Source: Spirochaetales bacterium (lineage in GTDB: Bacteria > Spirochaetota > Spirochaetia > Sphaerochaetales > Sphaerochaetaceae). From it: 52,399 nt of DNA. The notes under the pieces are model-generated. The model was not told where the DNA came from. It was given only the letters and a program-made list of their open reading frames with translations, and ran no database searches. Both the position numbers and the translations under genes were made by a program. The first letter of the stretch is position 1; the number at the start of each line of letters is the position of its first letter. The stretch lies in assembly GCA_017470995.1 (NCBI GenBank), contig JAFUXI010000058.1:1-52399 (forward strand), read 5' to 3'. Shown piece by piece: positions 1 to 7,957 of this stretch.

Positions 1-1
1 T

Positions 2-232
2 AGAACGGGGAGGTTGCTGGTAAATATGGAATTGATGAAGGCCGGTTACCCTCCCATTGACATCAAGTTCACGGACAGAGTTGCATATTATGATGCATTT
101 GACGAATACCACGTGAAACATAATCTTTCTGCTATGGAGAAATTGTTTGCGAAGTATATCAATGAGAGGCTTGATTCCTATCTGCGAATACTGGATGGAT
201 GTGTTTCCGGATTTGAAAAACCCATGGATTAA
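2..232 (+). CDS. Fic-domain protein, C-terminal part (5' end outside window)
   Basis: This is the tail of a Fic-family protein, an enzyme class that usually transfers AMP to protein targets. The open frame runs to the left edge: bases 2-19 read R-T-G-R-L-L, which is the end of the Fic active-site motif HPFxDGNGRTGR. The true gene therefore starts upstream of the window, and the TTG at 14 is not a start. The rest (ELMKAGYPPI, then a helical stretch ending LDSYLRIL) matches the usual helix after the Fic motif. No C-terminal winged helix follows in frame. A separate winged-helix-like remnant lies at 1262-1426, but I cannot show it belonged to this gene. The catalytic His and any inhibitory helix are not visible here. 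Confidence 0.8.
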   Translation, partial: RTGRLLVNMELMKAGYPPIDIKFTDRVAYYDAFDEYHVKHNLSAMEKLFAKYINERLDSYLRILDGCVSGFEKPMD

Positions 233-247
233 ATATAAGATGCAATT

Positions 248-1249
248 ATGGAAACATCTTCCGTGATGATTCAGAGTCTGTGCGTTCCCTGTTACAACCA
301 TTGCCGGTATTGCCTTCTTTCGTGGGACGGAAAGGTTGAAGGTTCTCCGTGGAGCCGCAGTGTCGGTCTGGCTGAGCGTCTTCTGAATGAATTGAGAACG
401 GAATTGCCCGGAATCAAAAGTCAGTTTTCATTCGGCTATTCGATGGAGCATCCGGATTTGCGGGAAGCAATCCGTACTCTTCGCAGACTCGGGAGCCCAC
501 AGGCTCGGTTTCTTCAATGTGATGGTATGAAGATGCGTTCTGAAACTGAGTGCAACGACCTTATGAGAATGCTCCATGATGAGCAGATCAAGGAATTGAA
601 CTTCACCGTCTACGGAACAAGAGATTATCATGATGGATTTGCCGGCAGAAAAGGGGATTATGACTTGTTGGTCAGGATGATGAAATCTGCCAAATGGTTT
701 GCTATTCCCTTCAGCATCGGAATTCCGGTAACACAGGAAAACATATCTAGGATTGATGATCTTGTGGCAGAACTGAGCGGTTTTGGGAGCAAGAAGGTGT
801 TCCTGTTCATCCCTCATGAGGAAGGGCGCGGGAAGAGCCTATGTGATGTCAGGCTGAGAAAGCAGGATCTGGCTGTTCTGAACGGTCAATCGCGCAAGCT
901 GCTCAATGATGAAATCTATCGCCCTGAAGCTGACTGGCTGAAGGAGCCTGTGCTGCAACGAGAGAGCAAAAGGATGCTTCTCATAACGTTGCGTCCTGAT
1001 AACATTGAAGAATATGAGAATAGATCTGCGATGGACATGGTTAGGGAAATCGAAACACTGGATGAAAAGTATTATTCTGCTTTCCCTGAATTTGCAGATC
1101 TTGCCGAAGTCTATGGAAATCCGGATGGCGACAGGATGTACAGGTTCAGGGATCTGTTCCACCATTATCGCTTGCTATATGCAAGGGAGCATGATGTCCA
1201 AGTCTATGACATTACGGATGAGCTCCAGTCCGGAAGTAGAAGGTTCTGA
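248..1249 (+). CDS. Radical SAM protein of unknown function
   Basis: A 333-aa protein with a CX3CX2C motif near its N-terminus (C15, C19, C22, in CYNHCRYC), the signature that binds the 4Fe-4S cluster and S-adenosylmethionine in radical SAM enzymes. An extra Cys sits at residue 12. The remainder is compatible with a partial TIM barrel. There is no second Cys cluster, so a SPASM/Twitch domain is unlikely. I do not recognise the subfamily or substrate. It lies alone between a Fic gene and a decayed fragment. No clear Shine-Dalgarno precedes ATG 248; ATG 266 is an alternative start. Family assignment is firm, function is unknown. Confidence 0.75.
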   Translation: METSSVMIQSLCVPCYNHCRYCLLSWDGKVEGSPWSRSVGLAERLLNELRTELPGIKSQFSFGYSMEHPDLREAIRTLRRLGSPQARFLQCDGMKMRSETECNDLMRMLHDEQIKELNFTVYGTRDYHDGFAGRKGDYDLLVRMMKSAKWFAIPFSIGIPVTQENISRIDDLVAELSGFGSKKVFLFIPHEEGRGKSLCDVRLRKQDLAVLNGQSRKLLNDEIYRPEADWLKEPVLQRESKRMLLITLRPDNIEEYENRSAMDMVREIETLDEKYYSAFPEFADLAEVYGNPDGDRMYRFRDLFHHYRLLYAREHDVQVYDITDELQSGSRRF

Positions 1250-1261
1250 GGAAAAGAAAAC

Positions 1262-1426
1262 GTGTTGCACAAACTAAACGACGTTGAGACGGTGGTATTG
1301 ATGAATAGAGGGTAGCTCGTTGATCAAGGGAAAACAGTAGTGGCATCTCTGAAAAAATTGACAGAGGAAGGAATCATTCTCCGGGAAGGATCAGGCAGAA
1401 GTACGTTTTATGTACGAGCTAATTGA
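1262..1426 (+). pseudogene. Decayed winged-helix fragment
   Basis: One frame encodes a degraded helix-turn-helix-like tail. After an in-frame TAG at 1313 it reads LVDQGKTVVASLKKLTEEG and then IILREGSGRSTFYVRAN before TGA at 1424. The pattern 'LKKLxEEGIIxRxGSGRSTFYV' is typical of the recognition helix and wing at the C-terminus of AlbA-type or Fic-associated DNA-binding proteins. There is no start codon with a ribosome site and the upstream half is interrupted, so this is probably the remnant of a larger gene. Its closeness to the Fic fragment hints at a shared origin, which is inference. Confidence 0.5.
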
Positions 1427-1439
1427 TAAGAAAGGAATT

Positions 1440-1486
1440 GTCCAAATCATGGTATTATTTGGACGATAATTATACAATTTGGACGA
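1440..1486 (+). promoter_or_regulatory. ATTTGGAC repeats upstream of the Nudix gene
   Basis: GTCCAAAT at 1440-1447 is an exact inverted copy of ATTTGGAC at 1457-1464. The ten bases ATTTGGACGA occur at 1457-1466 and again at 1477-1486, exactly 20 bp apart (about two helical turns). The array ends 12 bp before the Nudix start codon. This layout suits a dimeric repressor or activator site; the regulator is unknown. Confidence 0.5.
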
Positions 1487-1498
1487 ATCGGAGGAGAA

Positions 1499-2008
1499 AT
1501 GAAACCTGACATGTGCGTACCCTGTGGGGAGGGTCTGGTGAACATCCGTGTAGGTGCTCTGATAGTCAAAGAAGGGAAGATCCTCATGGTCGAGAGCAGC
1601 CGCGGTTATCTGTACTCTGTCGGCGGTAGGATCAAGATGGGTGAGACTGCACAGGAGGCTGTTGTCAGGGAGGTCTTAGAGGAGACCGGGGTCGTGATGC
1701 CCATCAAGAGGCTCATTGCCGTCCATGAGAACTATTTCTACGGAGATATGAGAACTAATCTGGGCAAGTTGATCTATGAGGTATCGTTCTACTTTCTGAT
1801 GGATGTGCCAAAAGATTTCGAGCCTGTGTGCAGCAGCGTGACGGAGGAGGGTGTGAGTGAATCCCTGAAGTGGGTGAGCCCTGACACGCCTCAGAGAATG
1901 TTCCCTGACTTCTTCAGGGCAGAGGCGAAAAACCCTTCCGAGTGCGTCAGATATGCAATAAATGATGAACGGAAAAACGTCATGGGTGATGGAGTACGAA
2001 AACAATGA
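1499..2008 (+). CDS. Nudix hydrolase
   Basis: A 169-aa Nudix-family pyrophosphohydrolase, which cleaves nucleoside diphosphates linked to another group. The Nudix box is complete: GRIKMGETAQEAVVREVLEETG fits GX5EX7REUXEEXGU, with the metal-binding REVLEE core near residues 62-67. The protein has the length of a single-domain Nudix enzyme, and the box alone does not reveal the substrate. GGAGGAG lies just before ATG 1499; ATG 1511 is a possible alternative. The stop overlaps the start of the next gene (ATGA at 2005-2008), so the Nudix protein and the phosphoesterase are translationally coupled and probably act on related compounds. Confidence 0.9.
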   Translation: MKPDMCVPCGEGLVNIRVGALIVKEGKILMVESSRGYLYSVGGRIKMGETAQEAVVREVLEETGVVMPIKRLIAVHENYFYGDMRTNLGKLIYEVSFYFLMDVPKDFEPVCSSVTEEGVSESLKWVSPDTPQRMFPDFFRAEAKNPSECVRYAINDERKNVMGDGVRKQ

Positions 2009-2724
2009 GATACGGAATCGTTACAGACATCCACAGCAACCTTACAGCCCTGCGCGCCATATTGAGGCTGCTTGAGCAAATGAATTGCGACAGGATCATC
2101 TGCTGCGGGGATATCATAGGCATCGGCCCCAATCCAGAGGAAACCGTTCGGGAAATGATGCGTGTTCCGGGACTGATTGCCGTGCGCGGCAACCATGAGG
2201 GCTATCTGCTTGAGGGAATGCCAGCTGTCTTTCCCAATGAGGAGAATATGAGCTACGGTGAGATGAAGCACCACAGATGGGAGCACAGTCTGCTCTCTGA
2301 AGAATCTGTCGCGTTTCTCCGCAGTCTTCCGAAAAGAATCGATTTTGAATCCGAGGGACTGGTCATATCCGTCATGCATTCATGCATGGACAAAAGCGGT
2401 CATTATAGGGGCTCGGTCCAGAATCCCACAGAGCATGATCTGCTGACCATGTTCGCAGATGTGAAAAGCAATGTCATAATATACGGGCATGATCATTTCA
2501 GGAATATCTGCAGGGGAGACAAGCTTTATATCAATGTCGGTTCCCTCGGTTGTCCTTCAAAGGAGCATGATGTTGCACGGGCCGGTGTTCTGAACATTGA
2601 AGACGGCAAAGCCGGGATTGAGCCGGTTGATGTCAGATATGATGTTGATGAAGTCATCAGGCAGATAAATGAGCTCAATTATCCAGAGGCAGATGTCGTC
2701 AAGAGAATCTTCTATGGCCTTTGA
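2005..2724 (+). CDS. Metallophosphoesterase, YfcE/calcineurin-like
   Basis: A 239-aa protein with the binuclear metal phosphoesterase motifs in order: DIH near residue 8, GDIIG near 35, GNHE near 62, a lone His in VMHS near 124 and GHDH near 154. Such enzymes hydrolyse phosphodiesters or nucleotides. The small size and lack of extra domains resemble YfcE or ApaH-like phosphodiesterases. Its start overlaps the Nudix stop by 4 bp, suggesting a two-gene operon dealing with nucleotide by-products. The actual substrate cannot be read from the sequence. Confidence 0.85.
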   Translation: MRYGIVTDIHSNLTALRAILRLLEQMNCDRIICCGDIIGIGPNPEETVREMMRVPGLIAVRGNHEGYLLEGMPAVFPNEENMSYGEMKHHRWEHSLLSEESVAFLRSLPKRIDFESEGLVISVMHSCMDKSGHYRGSVQNPTEHDLLTMFADVKSNVIIYGHDHFRNICRGDKLYINVGSLGCPSKEHDVARAGVLNIEDGKAGIEPVDVRYDVDEVIRQINELNYPEADVVKRIFYGL

Positions 2725-2845
2725 CTGAATTAGCATATACTGGGAGTGGGGATGATATGAAAAACAGAGGGGTATGGTTCCGATCCGGAAATCGTTTTGT
2801 ACAAACGAAGATAGATCAGAATACATAGTTCAAAAAAGCAAACCC

Positions 2846-2890
2846 ATACTAAAAGTATAGAAAAAAATCTCCAAATAGTATTGATAGTGT
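2846..2890 (+). promoter_or_regulatory. Possible XRE operator region
   Basis: ATACT-AAA-AGTAT (2846-2858) is a perfect 5-bp inverted repeat. About 17 bp further on, ATAGTAT and ATAGTGT form a near-exact direct repeat (2875-2881 and 2884-2890). All lie 37-80 bp before the start of the XRE regulator, a common position for self-regulation. No strong Shine-Dalgarno is visible before ATG 2927. Binding by the XRE protein is inference. Confidence 0.35.
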
Positions 2891-2926
2891 GTTCCGAAAC
2901 AGCTCATTTTCCTCTATATTCAAAGC

Positions 2927-4006
2927 ATGAAGCTTACACTTGCAGAAAACATCCGGACTTTCCGGAAAGAAAGGAAAATGACCCAGGAACAGCTGGCTGA
3001 GGTGCTCGGCGTCACCGTAGGTGCTGTGTACAAATGGGAATCGGGACTATCTTCCCCTGAGCTGACTCTGATTGTTCAGATGGCGGATTTCTTCGATGTG
3101 TCCGTAGATGTTCTCCTGGGTCATCGGATGAAAGACAACAGCATGGGGTCCATTGAGGAACGACTCATTGATTACTGCAGGAAAATGGATCCGGAGGCCC
3201 TTTTGGAAGCGGAGAAAGCCCTCGGCAAATATCCGAATTCATTTCAGATCGTCATAATCTGCGCAACTGCCTATCTTGCGTTCGGAATGGGTAGCAGGAA
3301 TAGAAGTCAGCTTGAGCGTGCTCTGGAGCTGCTGAAGCAGGGCAAGCTGCTGCTTTCACAGAACACCGACCCGAAAATCAGCGATGCCGCTATTTCCGGA
3401 ACTATGGCAACAGTGCATTTTCTGTTGGGAGAAACGGACAGATGCTTGGAGATGCTGAAACGGAGCAATGCGGGAGGCATGTTCGACAATCAGATAGGTC
3501 TTATCCTTGCGGCTTATAAAAACCGACCTGAAGATGCTTCGGTTCATCTTTCCGAATCACTGACGAACGGATTGTCCGACTTGTTCACAACAATTATGGG
3601 CTATGTGTTCGTTTTCCGCTCAAGAGAAGACTGGCAGTCAGCCATGGATATCGTGGAATGGGGGATGAGAATTCTTGAGGGCCTGACAAACGACAACAAG
3701 ACGGGAGCTCTGATCAAGATACATAGCGAGATGCTTGCGGTCCTTTCTTATGTGCAGGCAAAGAACGGGAAAAAAGAGGCTTCCGAACAGTCGCTTCTGG
3801 AGGCCTTCAACATGGCATCCGGATTTGATTCTTCACCTGACTATACACTTTCCGGTATGCGTTTTGCCGAAAATGCGGAGAAAACGTTCGTCTTGGATTT
3901 CTTCGGATCATCCGCAACAGGCAGCATAAGGACAATCATGGAATTGTTGGATGACCGGAATCTGGCTGAAAACTGGAGCAGGATGGTTGAAAATGGAAAG
4001 AAATGA
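2927..4006 (+). CDS. XRE-family transcriptional regulator with helical C-terminus
   Basis: A 359-aa protein. Residues 7-61 form a classic HTH_3 domain (FRKERKMTQEQLAEVLGVT, then VYKWESG). The remaining 290 residues are mostly helical with repeated Ala/Leu-rich pairs resembling tetratricopeptide-type helices, a layout found in XRE regulators that sense a ligand or peptide. The next gene (MFS exporter) overlaps its end by 14 bp, so the two are probably co-transcribed and the regulator may control the pump. No membrane segment is evident. The ligand is unknown. Confidence 0.8.
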   Translation: MKLTLAENIRTFRKERKMTQEQLAEVLGVTVGAVYKWESGLSSPELTLIVQMADFFDVSVDVLLGHRMKDNSMGSIEERLIDYCRKMDPEALLEAEKALGKYPNSFQIVIICATAYLAFGMGSRNRSQLERALELLKQGKLLLSQNTDPKISDAAISGTMATVHFLLGETDRCLEMLKRSNAGGMFDNQIGLILAAYKNRPEDASVHLSESLTNGLSDLFTTIMGYVFVFRSREDWQSAMDIVEWGMRILEGLTNDNKTGALIKIHSEMLAVLSYVQAKNGKKEASEQSLLEAFNMASGFDSSPDYTLSGMRFAENAEKTFVLDFFGSSATGSIRTIMELLDDRNLAENWSRMVENGKK

Positions 4007-5288
4007 CAGAAACGTATTTGCCGGACGCAATTTCAGATTGGTTTTCTTCGGTGCCCTGGTCTCGGAATTGGGGGCATTGCTCTACAGCTTTGCGGTAAGC
4101 TTCTATATTCTCGAAATCAGTAACAACAATGCATTCCTCCAGGGTCTGTACCTTGCGTTGTGCGGACTGTCCATGCTTCTGTTCACTCCTGTGGGAGGAG
4201 TTTTGGGAGACCGGTACAACAAGGCAAAAATCATGTATTCCTGCGATTTCATCAAGGGTGGAATGATAATCCTTGCAACCATCCTGATGTTGATTTTTCA
4301 AAAACCGGATGCGCATCTGACGGTTCTGTTTGTGCTGGGAATAGCGGGAAACGCAGTAAGCGGAGTGTTCAATCCGGCTTCCGGGGCTCTTCTTCCGCGT
4401 ATAGTGGAGGAGAACAAACTCCAGCAGGCAAATTCCTATTTCACGATCAAAAGCTCGCTTGAAGGCATTCTGGGTGTGATTCTGGCGGGAATTCTCTATT
4501 CGGCAGTGCCGGTCTATGTACTTTTCTTCTTCGTTGGGGCCTGTTTCGTAGGGTCTGGATTCTCCGAGCTTTTTATCCGTTACGACCATACGCCGACGGA
4601 TGAAAAACTGACTCTGAAACTGGCTTTCAGGGACATGCGGGACGGACTGGTTTACCTCAAGACAAAGAAGGCCATCCTTTCGTTGCTCGGAGTTATTCTG
4701 TTCATCAATTTCTTCTTCAATCCGATTACGGGAAACTTCCTTCCATACTTCATCAAGACTGACCTTTCGAGTGCTCCGTCATACCTCTTCAGCAAGGTTC
4801 TTACACCGGAGCTCTGGCTGTCGGTAGTCAACGTGCTGTTCGGAATCAGTTCTTTGGCCGGAGCCGTCATTCTCAGCGCGGCTGAGCAGCCTGACAAATG
4901 CGGGCACAAGGTTGCAGTCAGAATCTGTTTTCTCGCAATTGTCATGGTCATCTGGACACTCTGCTATTGGTATTTCATAGACCGCGGGGTTTCAATGAAC
5001 GCATTCCTGATATCCCTCAGCCTGGGGACTCTGGTTATGGGGTTCTTCATCTCATATGTGAATATTCCCATAAGTACCGCAATCATGCGTGTGGTAGACA
5101 AGGAGATGCTGAGCAAGGTCAACAGCATAACCAGCATAGGTTCGCAAGGCATGATTCCGATATCTTCGGTCCTGGCCGGAGTTATCCTGCAGACCTTGGG
5201 TTCCACCTGGCTTCTGGTGTTCTGCTCGGCAGGATTTGCCGTTACTGCAATCCTGATGCTCTTAAACAAGTCAATCAGGGAGCTGTAG
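3993..5288 (+). CDS. MFS transporter, macrolide-efflux-like
   Basis: A 431-aa integral membrane protein with about 12 hydrophobic segments, starting with FRLVFFGALVSELGALLYSF. The GDRYNKAKIM stretch after TM2-TM3 is the usual MFS loop A motif. The arrangement resembles the MefA/enterocin-immunity branch of multidrug exporters. I chose ATG 3993 because AGCAGGA sits about 9 bp upstream; an in-frame ATG at 3951 would add 14 residues with no membrane character. It overlaps the end of the XRE gene, suggesting a regulator-pump pair. The exported compound is unknown. Confidence 0.85.
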   Translation: MERNDRNVFAGRNFRLVFFGALVSELGALLYSFAVSFYILEISNNNAFLQGLYLALCGLSMLLFTPVGGVLGDRYNKAKIMYSCDFIKGGMIILATILMLIFQKPDAHLTVLFVLGIAGNAVSGVFNPASGALLPRIVEENKLQQANSYFTIKSSLEGILGVILAGILYSAVPVYVLFFFVGACFVGSGFSELFIRYDHTPTDEKLTLKLAFRDMRDGLVYLKTKKAILSLLGVILFINFFFNPITGNFLPYFIKTDLSSAPSYLFSKVLTPELWLSVVNVLFGISSLAGAVILSAAEQPDKCGHKVAVRICFLAIVMVIWTLCYWYFIDRGVSMNAFLISLSLGTLVMGFFISYVNIPISTAIMRVVDKEMLSKVNSITSIGSQGMIPISSVLAGVILQTLGSTWLLVFCSAGFAVTAILMLLNKSIREL

Positions 5289-5362
5289 GGGATTCCGAAG
5301 AAGGAATTCAGCAAGCAGAAAGCACTGGCATTTGACTGAAAACCGGGGATAAGGAGATGATC

Positions 5363-5998
5363 ATGGGAAAGAGGATAATAGCCGTCAATGCCGGACCAAG
5401 AACCGGGTGGAATACGGAGACTCTGATTTCAGAAGCTTCGGAAGGAGCAGTCTCTGCCGGAGCAGAGGTTGAGAGATTCAACCTGTTCAAGATTGAAAAA
5501 TACACCGGCTGTATCTCATGTTTCGGGTGCAAGAAGGAGAGATTCAAGGGGCACTGCATCTGTAAGGATGGCCTTACTCCGGTTTTGGATGCCATAAGGG
5601 AGGCGGACGGCCTGATCATCGGATCTCCGAACTATCTCGGGAATCTGACTGCATCTTTCAGGGCCTTATATGAGCGTCTGATATTCCAGAACCTGACCTA
5701 TAATGTGCAGTCCCCATGCTGTAATGAGCATCCCATTCCTGTCCTGCTGATTATGACAAGCAATGCGCCGGATACGATGTACGGCAATCTGATGGCAGGC
5801 TATCAGCAGACGCTGAACCGTTTCGTGGGGCCGACAGAGGTTCTGGTCAGCGGCGATACCCTCCAGCTCAGGGATTACAGCAAGACCGATTGGGAATGGT
5901 CTATGTTTGATCCCCAGGCAAAGATGAGGCGCCATGAGACGGTTTTCCCGGAAGAAATGAAGAAAGCCTATGAGATGGGTGCTGAATTGATCAGGTGA
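5363..5998 (+). CDS. Flavodoxin-fold NAD(P)H-dependent FMN oxidoreductase
   Basis: A 211-aa flavoprotein of the iron-sulfur-flavoprotein/NADPH-FMN-reductase type. The N-terminus (IIAVNAGPRTGWNTETLI) is the FMN phosphate loop. CISCFGCKKERFKGHC supplies closely spaced cysteines like those of iron-sulfur flavoproteins, and GSPNYLGNLTASFRALYERL is the conserved second FMN-binding loop. Start 5363 places AAGGAG (5351-5356) 6 bp upstream, whereas ATG 5357 would directly touch it. It probably handles reduction of quinones or xenobiotics. Whether it carries a cluster is uncertain because the Cys spacing is not the canonical CX2CX2CX5C. Confidence 0.8.
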   Translation: MGKRIIAVNAGPRTGWNTETLISEASEGAVSAGAEVERFNLFKIEKYTGCISCFGCKKERFKGHCICKDGLTPVLDAIREADGLIIGSPNYLGNLTASFRALYERLIFQNLTYNVQSPCCNEHPIPVLLIMTSNAPDTMYGNLMAGYQQTLNRFVGPTEVLVSGDTLQLRDYSKTDWEWSMFDPQAKMRRHETVFPEEMKKAYEMGAELIR

Positions 5999-6022
5999 TC
6001 ACTCCCTCTTGATGTAATTCTT

Positions 6023-6184
6023 TCATTCTCCGTATTCCAGGATGGTCTGAAGGCTTACGCTTCTGTAGATCCCGTTGAACTTGAACTGGAAATCATATTC
6101 CCCGTCCTGATTCCTTGCGATCTTGAAGACAGTGGCTCCCATTCTGCGTGCTGCTGTGATGATTTCTCTGATAGGCAGATTCAT
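6023..6184 (-). CDS. Small hypothetical protein, 53 aa
   Basis: A short gene on the minus strand: ATG at 6184, TGA at 6025-6023. A near-perfect Shine-Dalgarno (AAGGAGG) sits 6 bp before the start, which is the main support. The protein begins MNLPIREIITAARRMGATVF and ends SLQTILEYGE. It has an amphipathic N-terminal helix followed by a basic-aromatic middle (DGEYDFQFKFNGIYRSVS), is neutral to basic, and has no signal or membrane segment. It is the only apparent gene between a plus-strand flavoprotein and a plus-strand membrane protein. I do not recognise a family. Confidence 0.6.
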   Translation of the reverse strand: MNLPIREIITAARRMGATVFKIARNQDGEYDFQFKFNGIYRSVSLQTILEYGE

Positions 6185-6373
6185 TTCCGACCTCCTTGGT
6201 TTCGTTCTGTTTCTGTCTTATTCTTGATTGCGATGCGTGGTTATTGAGCAACATATATTCAGTTTTTTTTAAAGTATGAAAAGGGGCTTGGATTCAGGTT
6301 TCTGCCACAAAGATCGGTTTACAGGATTGTCTTTGAAGTGTTATCTTAATAGAAGATACAGAAGGTAGCCTGA
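6185..6373. other. Intergenic DNA between the small gene and the membrane protein
   Basis: This AT-rich stretch separates two divergently transcribed genes and presumably holds both promoters. It contains a T8 run near 6263-6270 and TTATCTTAATAG close to the plus-strand gene. I see no stable hairpin, repeat or coding potential. Confidence 0.4.
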
Positions 6374-7018
6374 ATGAAGAACGGACAGAAGACACTGATA
6401 ATGATACTGGACATCCTGGTCGTCCTGTCTGTCTTCTGTGCCGTATTCGGGATGGTCTTTTCCAAAAGCAATGCCGTTTTGGTTTCAAGCGGCCTCGGAG
6501 CGTTCAAGTACTATACGGTTCTTTCCAACCTGCTTTGCGCACTGACATCCCTGATATTTGTTGTCTATCTTCTGATAAGTAAGACCGAAAGCCTTCCTAA
6601 GGCGCTGTACATCCTGCATCTGGCCGGAAGCTCCGTCGTAAGCGTCACGCTGATAGTGGTCCTGGTCTATCTCGGACCCTCTCTAGGCTATGGTCCGATG
6701 TTTACCGGGGTGTGTTTCTGGCTACATCTCCTTGCTCCGGTACTTGCCATCATTTCACAGATGCTGCTGAAGCACGAAAAGAGCCTCAAGGCCGTAAACA
6801 CATTATGGGCTGTAGTGCCTACAATCATGTACGGAACCGGGTACATTGCAGTTAATGCAGCCAACTGGACCGGCAAGTCCAACCCCATGACCGATATCTA
6901 CGGCTTTCTGAAGTGGGGTTGGGGAGTGGGAACCGTGCTTCTTGTCGTGGTTTGTCTCATCAACTGGCTGATGGCACTGCTGTTCTGGAAACTGGGCCGA
7001 AGCAATACGGATAACTGA
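6374..7018 (+). CDS. Pr6Pr-like membrane protein
   Basis: A 214-aa protein with about six transmembrane helices. FKYYTVLSNLLCA after the first helix matches the F-x-Y-[FY]-T-x-x-S-N-L signature of the Pr6Pr/FAR-17a-like membrane family, and the C-terminal NPMTDIYGFLKWGWG agrees with it. Family function is not established in bacteria. The stop is 2 bp before the DUF1848 gene, so it probably heads the same transcript as the macrodomain and sirtuin genes. GAAGG about 8 bp before ATG supports the start. Confidence 0.7.
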   Translation: MKNGQKTLIMILDILVVLSVFCAVFGMVFSKSNAVLVSSGLGAFKYYTVLSNLLCALTSLIFVVYLLISKTESLPKALYILHLAGSSVVSVTLIVVLVYLGPSLGYGPMFTGVCFWLHLLAPVLAIISQMLLKHEKSLKAVNTLWAVVPTIMYGTGYIAVNAANWTGKSNPMTDIYGFLKWGWGVGTVLLVVVCLINWLMALLFWKLGRSNTDN

Positions 7019-7020
7019 TC

Positions 7021-7947
7021 ATGATCATCAACACGGGCCAGCGAACAGATATCCCCGCATTCTATTCCCGGTGGTTTGCAAACAGGCTCCGTGAGGGCTC
7101 TGTCTGCGTACGCAATCCATTCAATCCAAGTCAGGTAAGCCGATACCGTCTGGATCCGTCGGTCGTGGATGCAATCGGTTTCTGTACCAAAAATCCTTCC
7201 CCGATGTTCGGCTACATGGACCTTCTGAAGGACTACGGACAGTACTGGTACGTTACTATTACGCCTTACGGACATGACATCGAGCCCAACGTTCCCGATA
7301 AGCACAGACTGCTGGATGACTTCAGGAGATTGTCGGATATTGTGGGTCTCGATGCTATAGGATGGAGATATGACCCTATTTTCATATCTGACAAGTATTC
7401 TATGGACTATCATTTCAGAGCATTCGAGAAGATGACTGCAGAGCTGGACGGATATACCCGGACGGCAGTGATAAGCTTCATCGACCTGTTCCCGAAGGTC
7501 AGGAGAAACTTTCCCGAAGCCCGGGAAGTCACAAGGGAACAGCGCCTTCACCTGGGCAGGACCTTCATAGAAATCGCATCTGCACACGGGATGACGGTCA
7601 GACCCTGTGCAGAAGGGGATGAGCTTGCCGCCTATGGTGCTGACTGCGGCGGATGCATGCGCATCAGCGATTACGAGAAGGCAATCGGAAAGCATCTGAA
7701 TGCGCCCAAGAAGAAAGGTGCAAGAGCCGAATGTGCATGCTATCTTTCATGCGATATCGGAGCATACAACACCTGCAGGCACCTTTGCCGTTACTGTTAT
7801 GCAAACGCAGAACCTGAGAAGGTGCTTCAGCTCAGCCGGCTTCATGATCCGGATTCTCCGTTTCTGATAGGGAACTATCTGGACGGGGATATCATACATG
7901 ATGTTCCGCAGGCCTCGTGGATCGAGGAACAGGAAAACCTGATTTGA
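7021..7947 (+). CDS. DUF1848 protein with C-terminal CX3CX2C motif
   Basis: A 308-aa member of the DUF1848 family. The N-terminus (MIINTGQRTDIPAFYSRWFA), IGFCTKNPSP and GWRYDPIF are characteristic. The C-terminal third is Cys-rich: CGGC, CACYLSC and then CRHLCRYCYAN. That last part has the CX3CX2C spacing of a radical-SAM cluster, but at the end of the protein rather than the start. An Fe-S role is inference. It lies 10 bp before the macrodomain gene, which suggests a link to ADP-ribosylation or to repair chemistry. No biochemical function of the family is known to me. Confidence 0.8.
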   Translation: MIINTGQRTDIPAFYSRWFANRLREGSVCVRNPFNPSQVSRYRLDPSVVDAIGFCTKNPSPMFGYMDLLKDYGQYWYVTITPYGHDIEPNVPDKHRLLDDFRRLSDIVGLDAIGWRYDPIFISDKYSMDYHFRAFEKMTAELDGYTRTAVISFIDLFPKVRRNFPEAREVTREQRLHLGRTFIEIASAHGMTVRPCAEGDELAAYGADCGGCMRISDYEKAIGKHLNAPKKKGARAECACYLSCDIGAYNTCRHLCRYCYANAEPEKVLQLSRLHDPDSPFLIGNYLDGDIIHDVPQASWIEEQENLI

Positions 7948-7957
7948 GGAGTGACAA

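Noticed and set aside
2757..2828. Tiny 23-aa frame after the phosphoesterase gene
   Set aside because: The G-rich sequence before its ATG is only a weak ribosome site, and the peptide has no pattern suggesting function.
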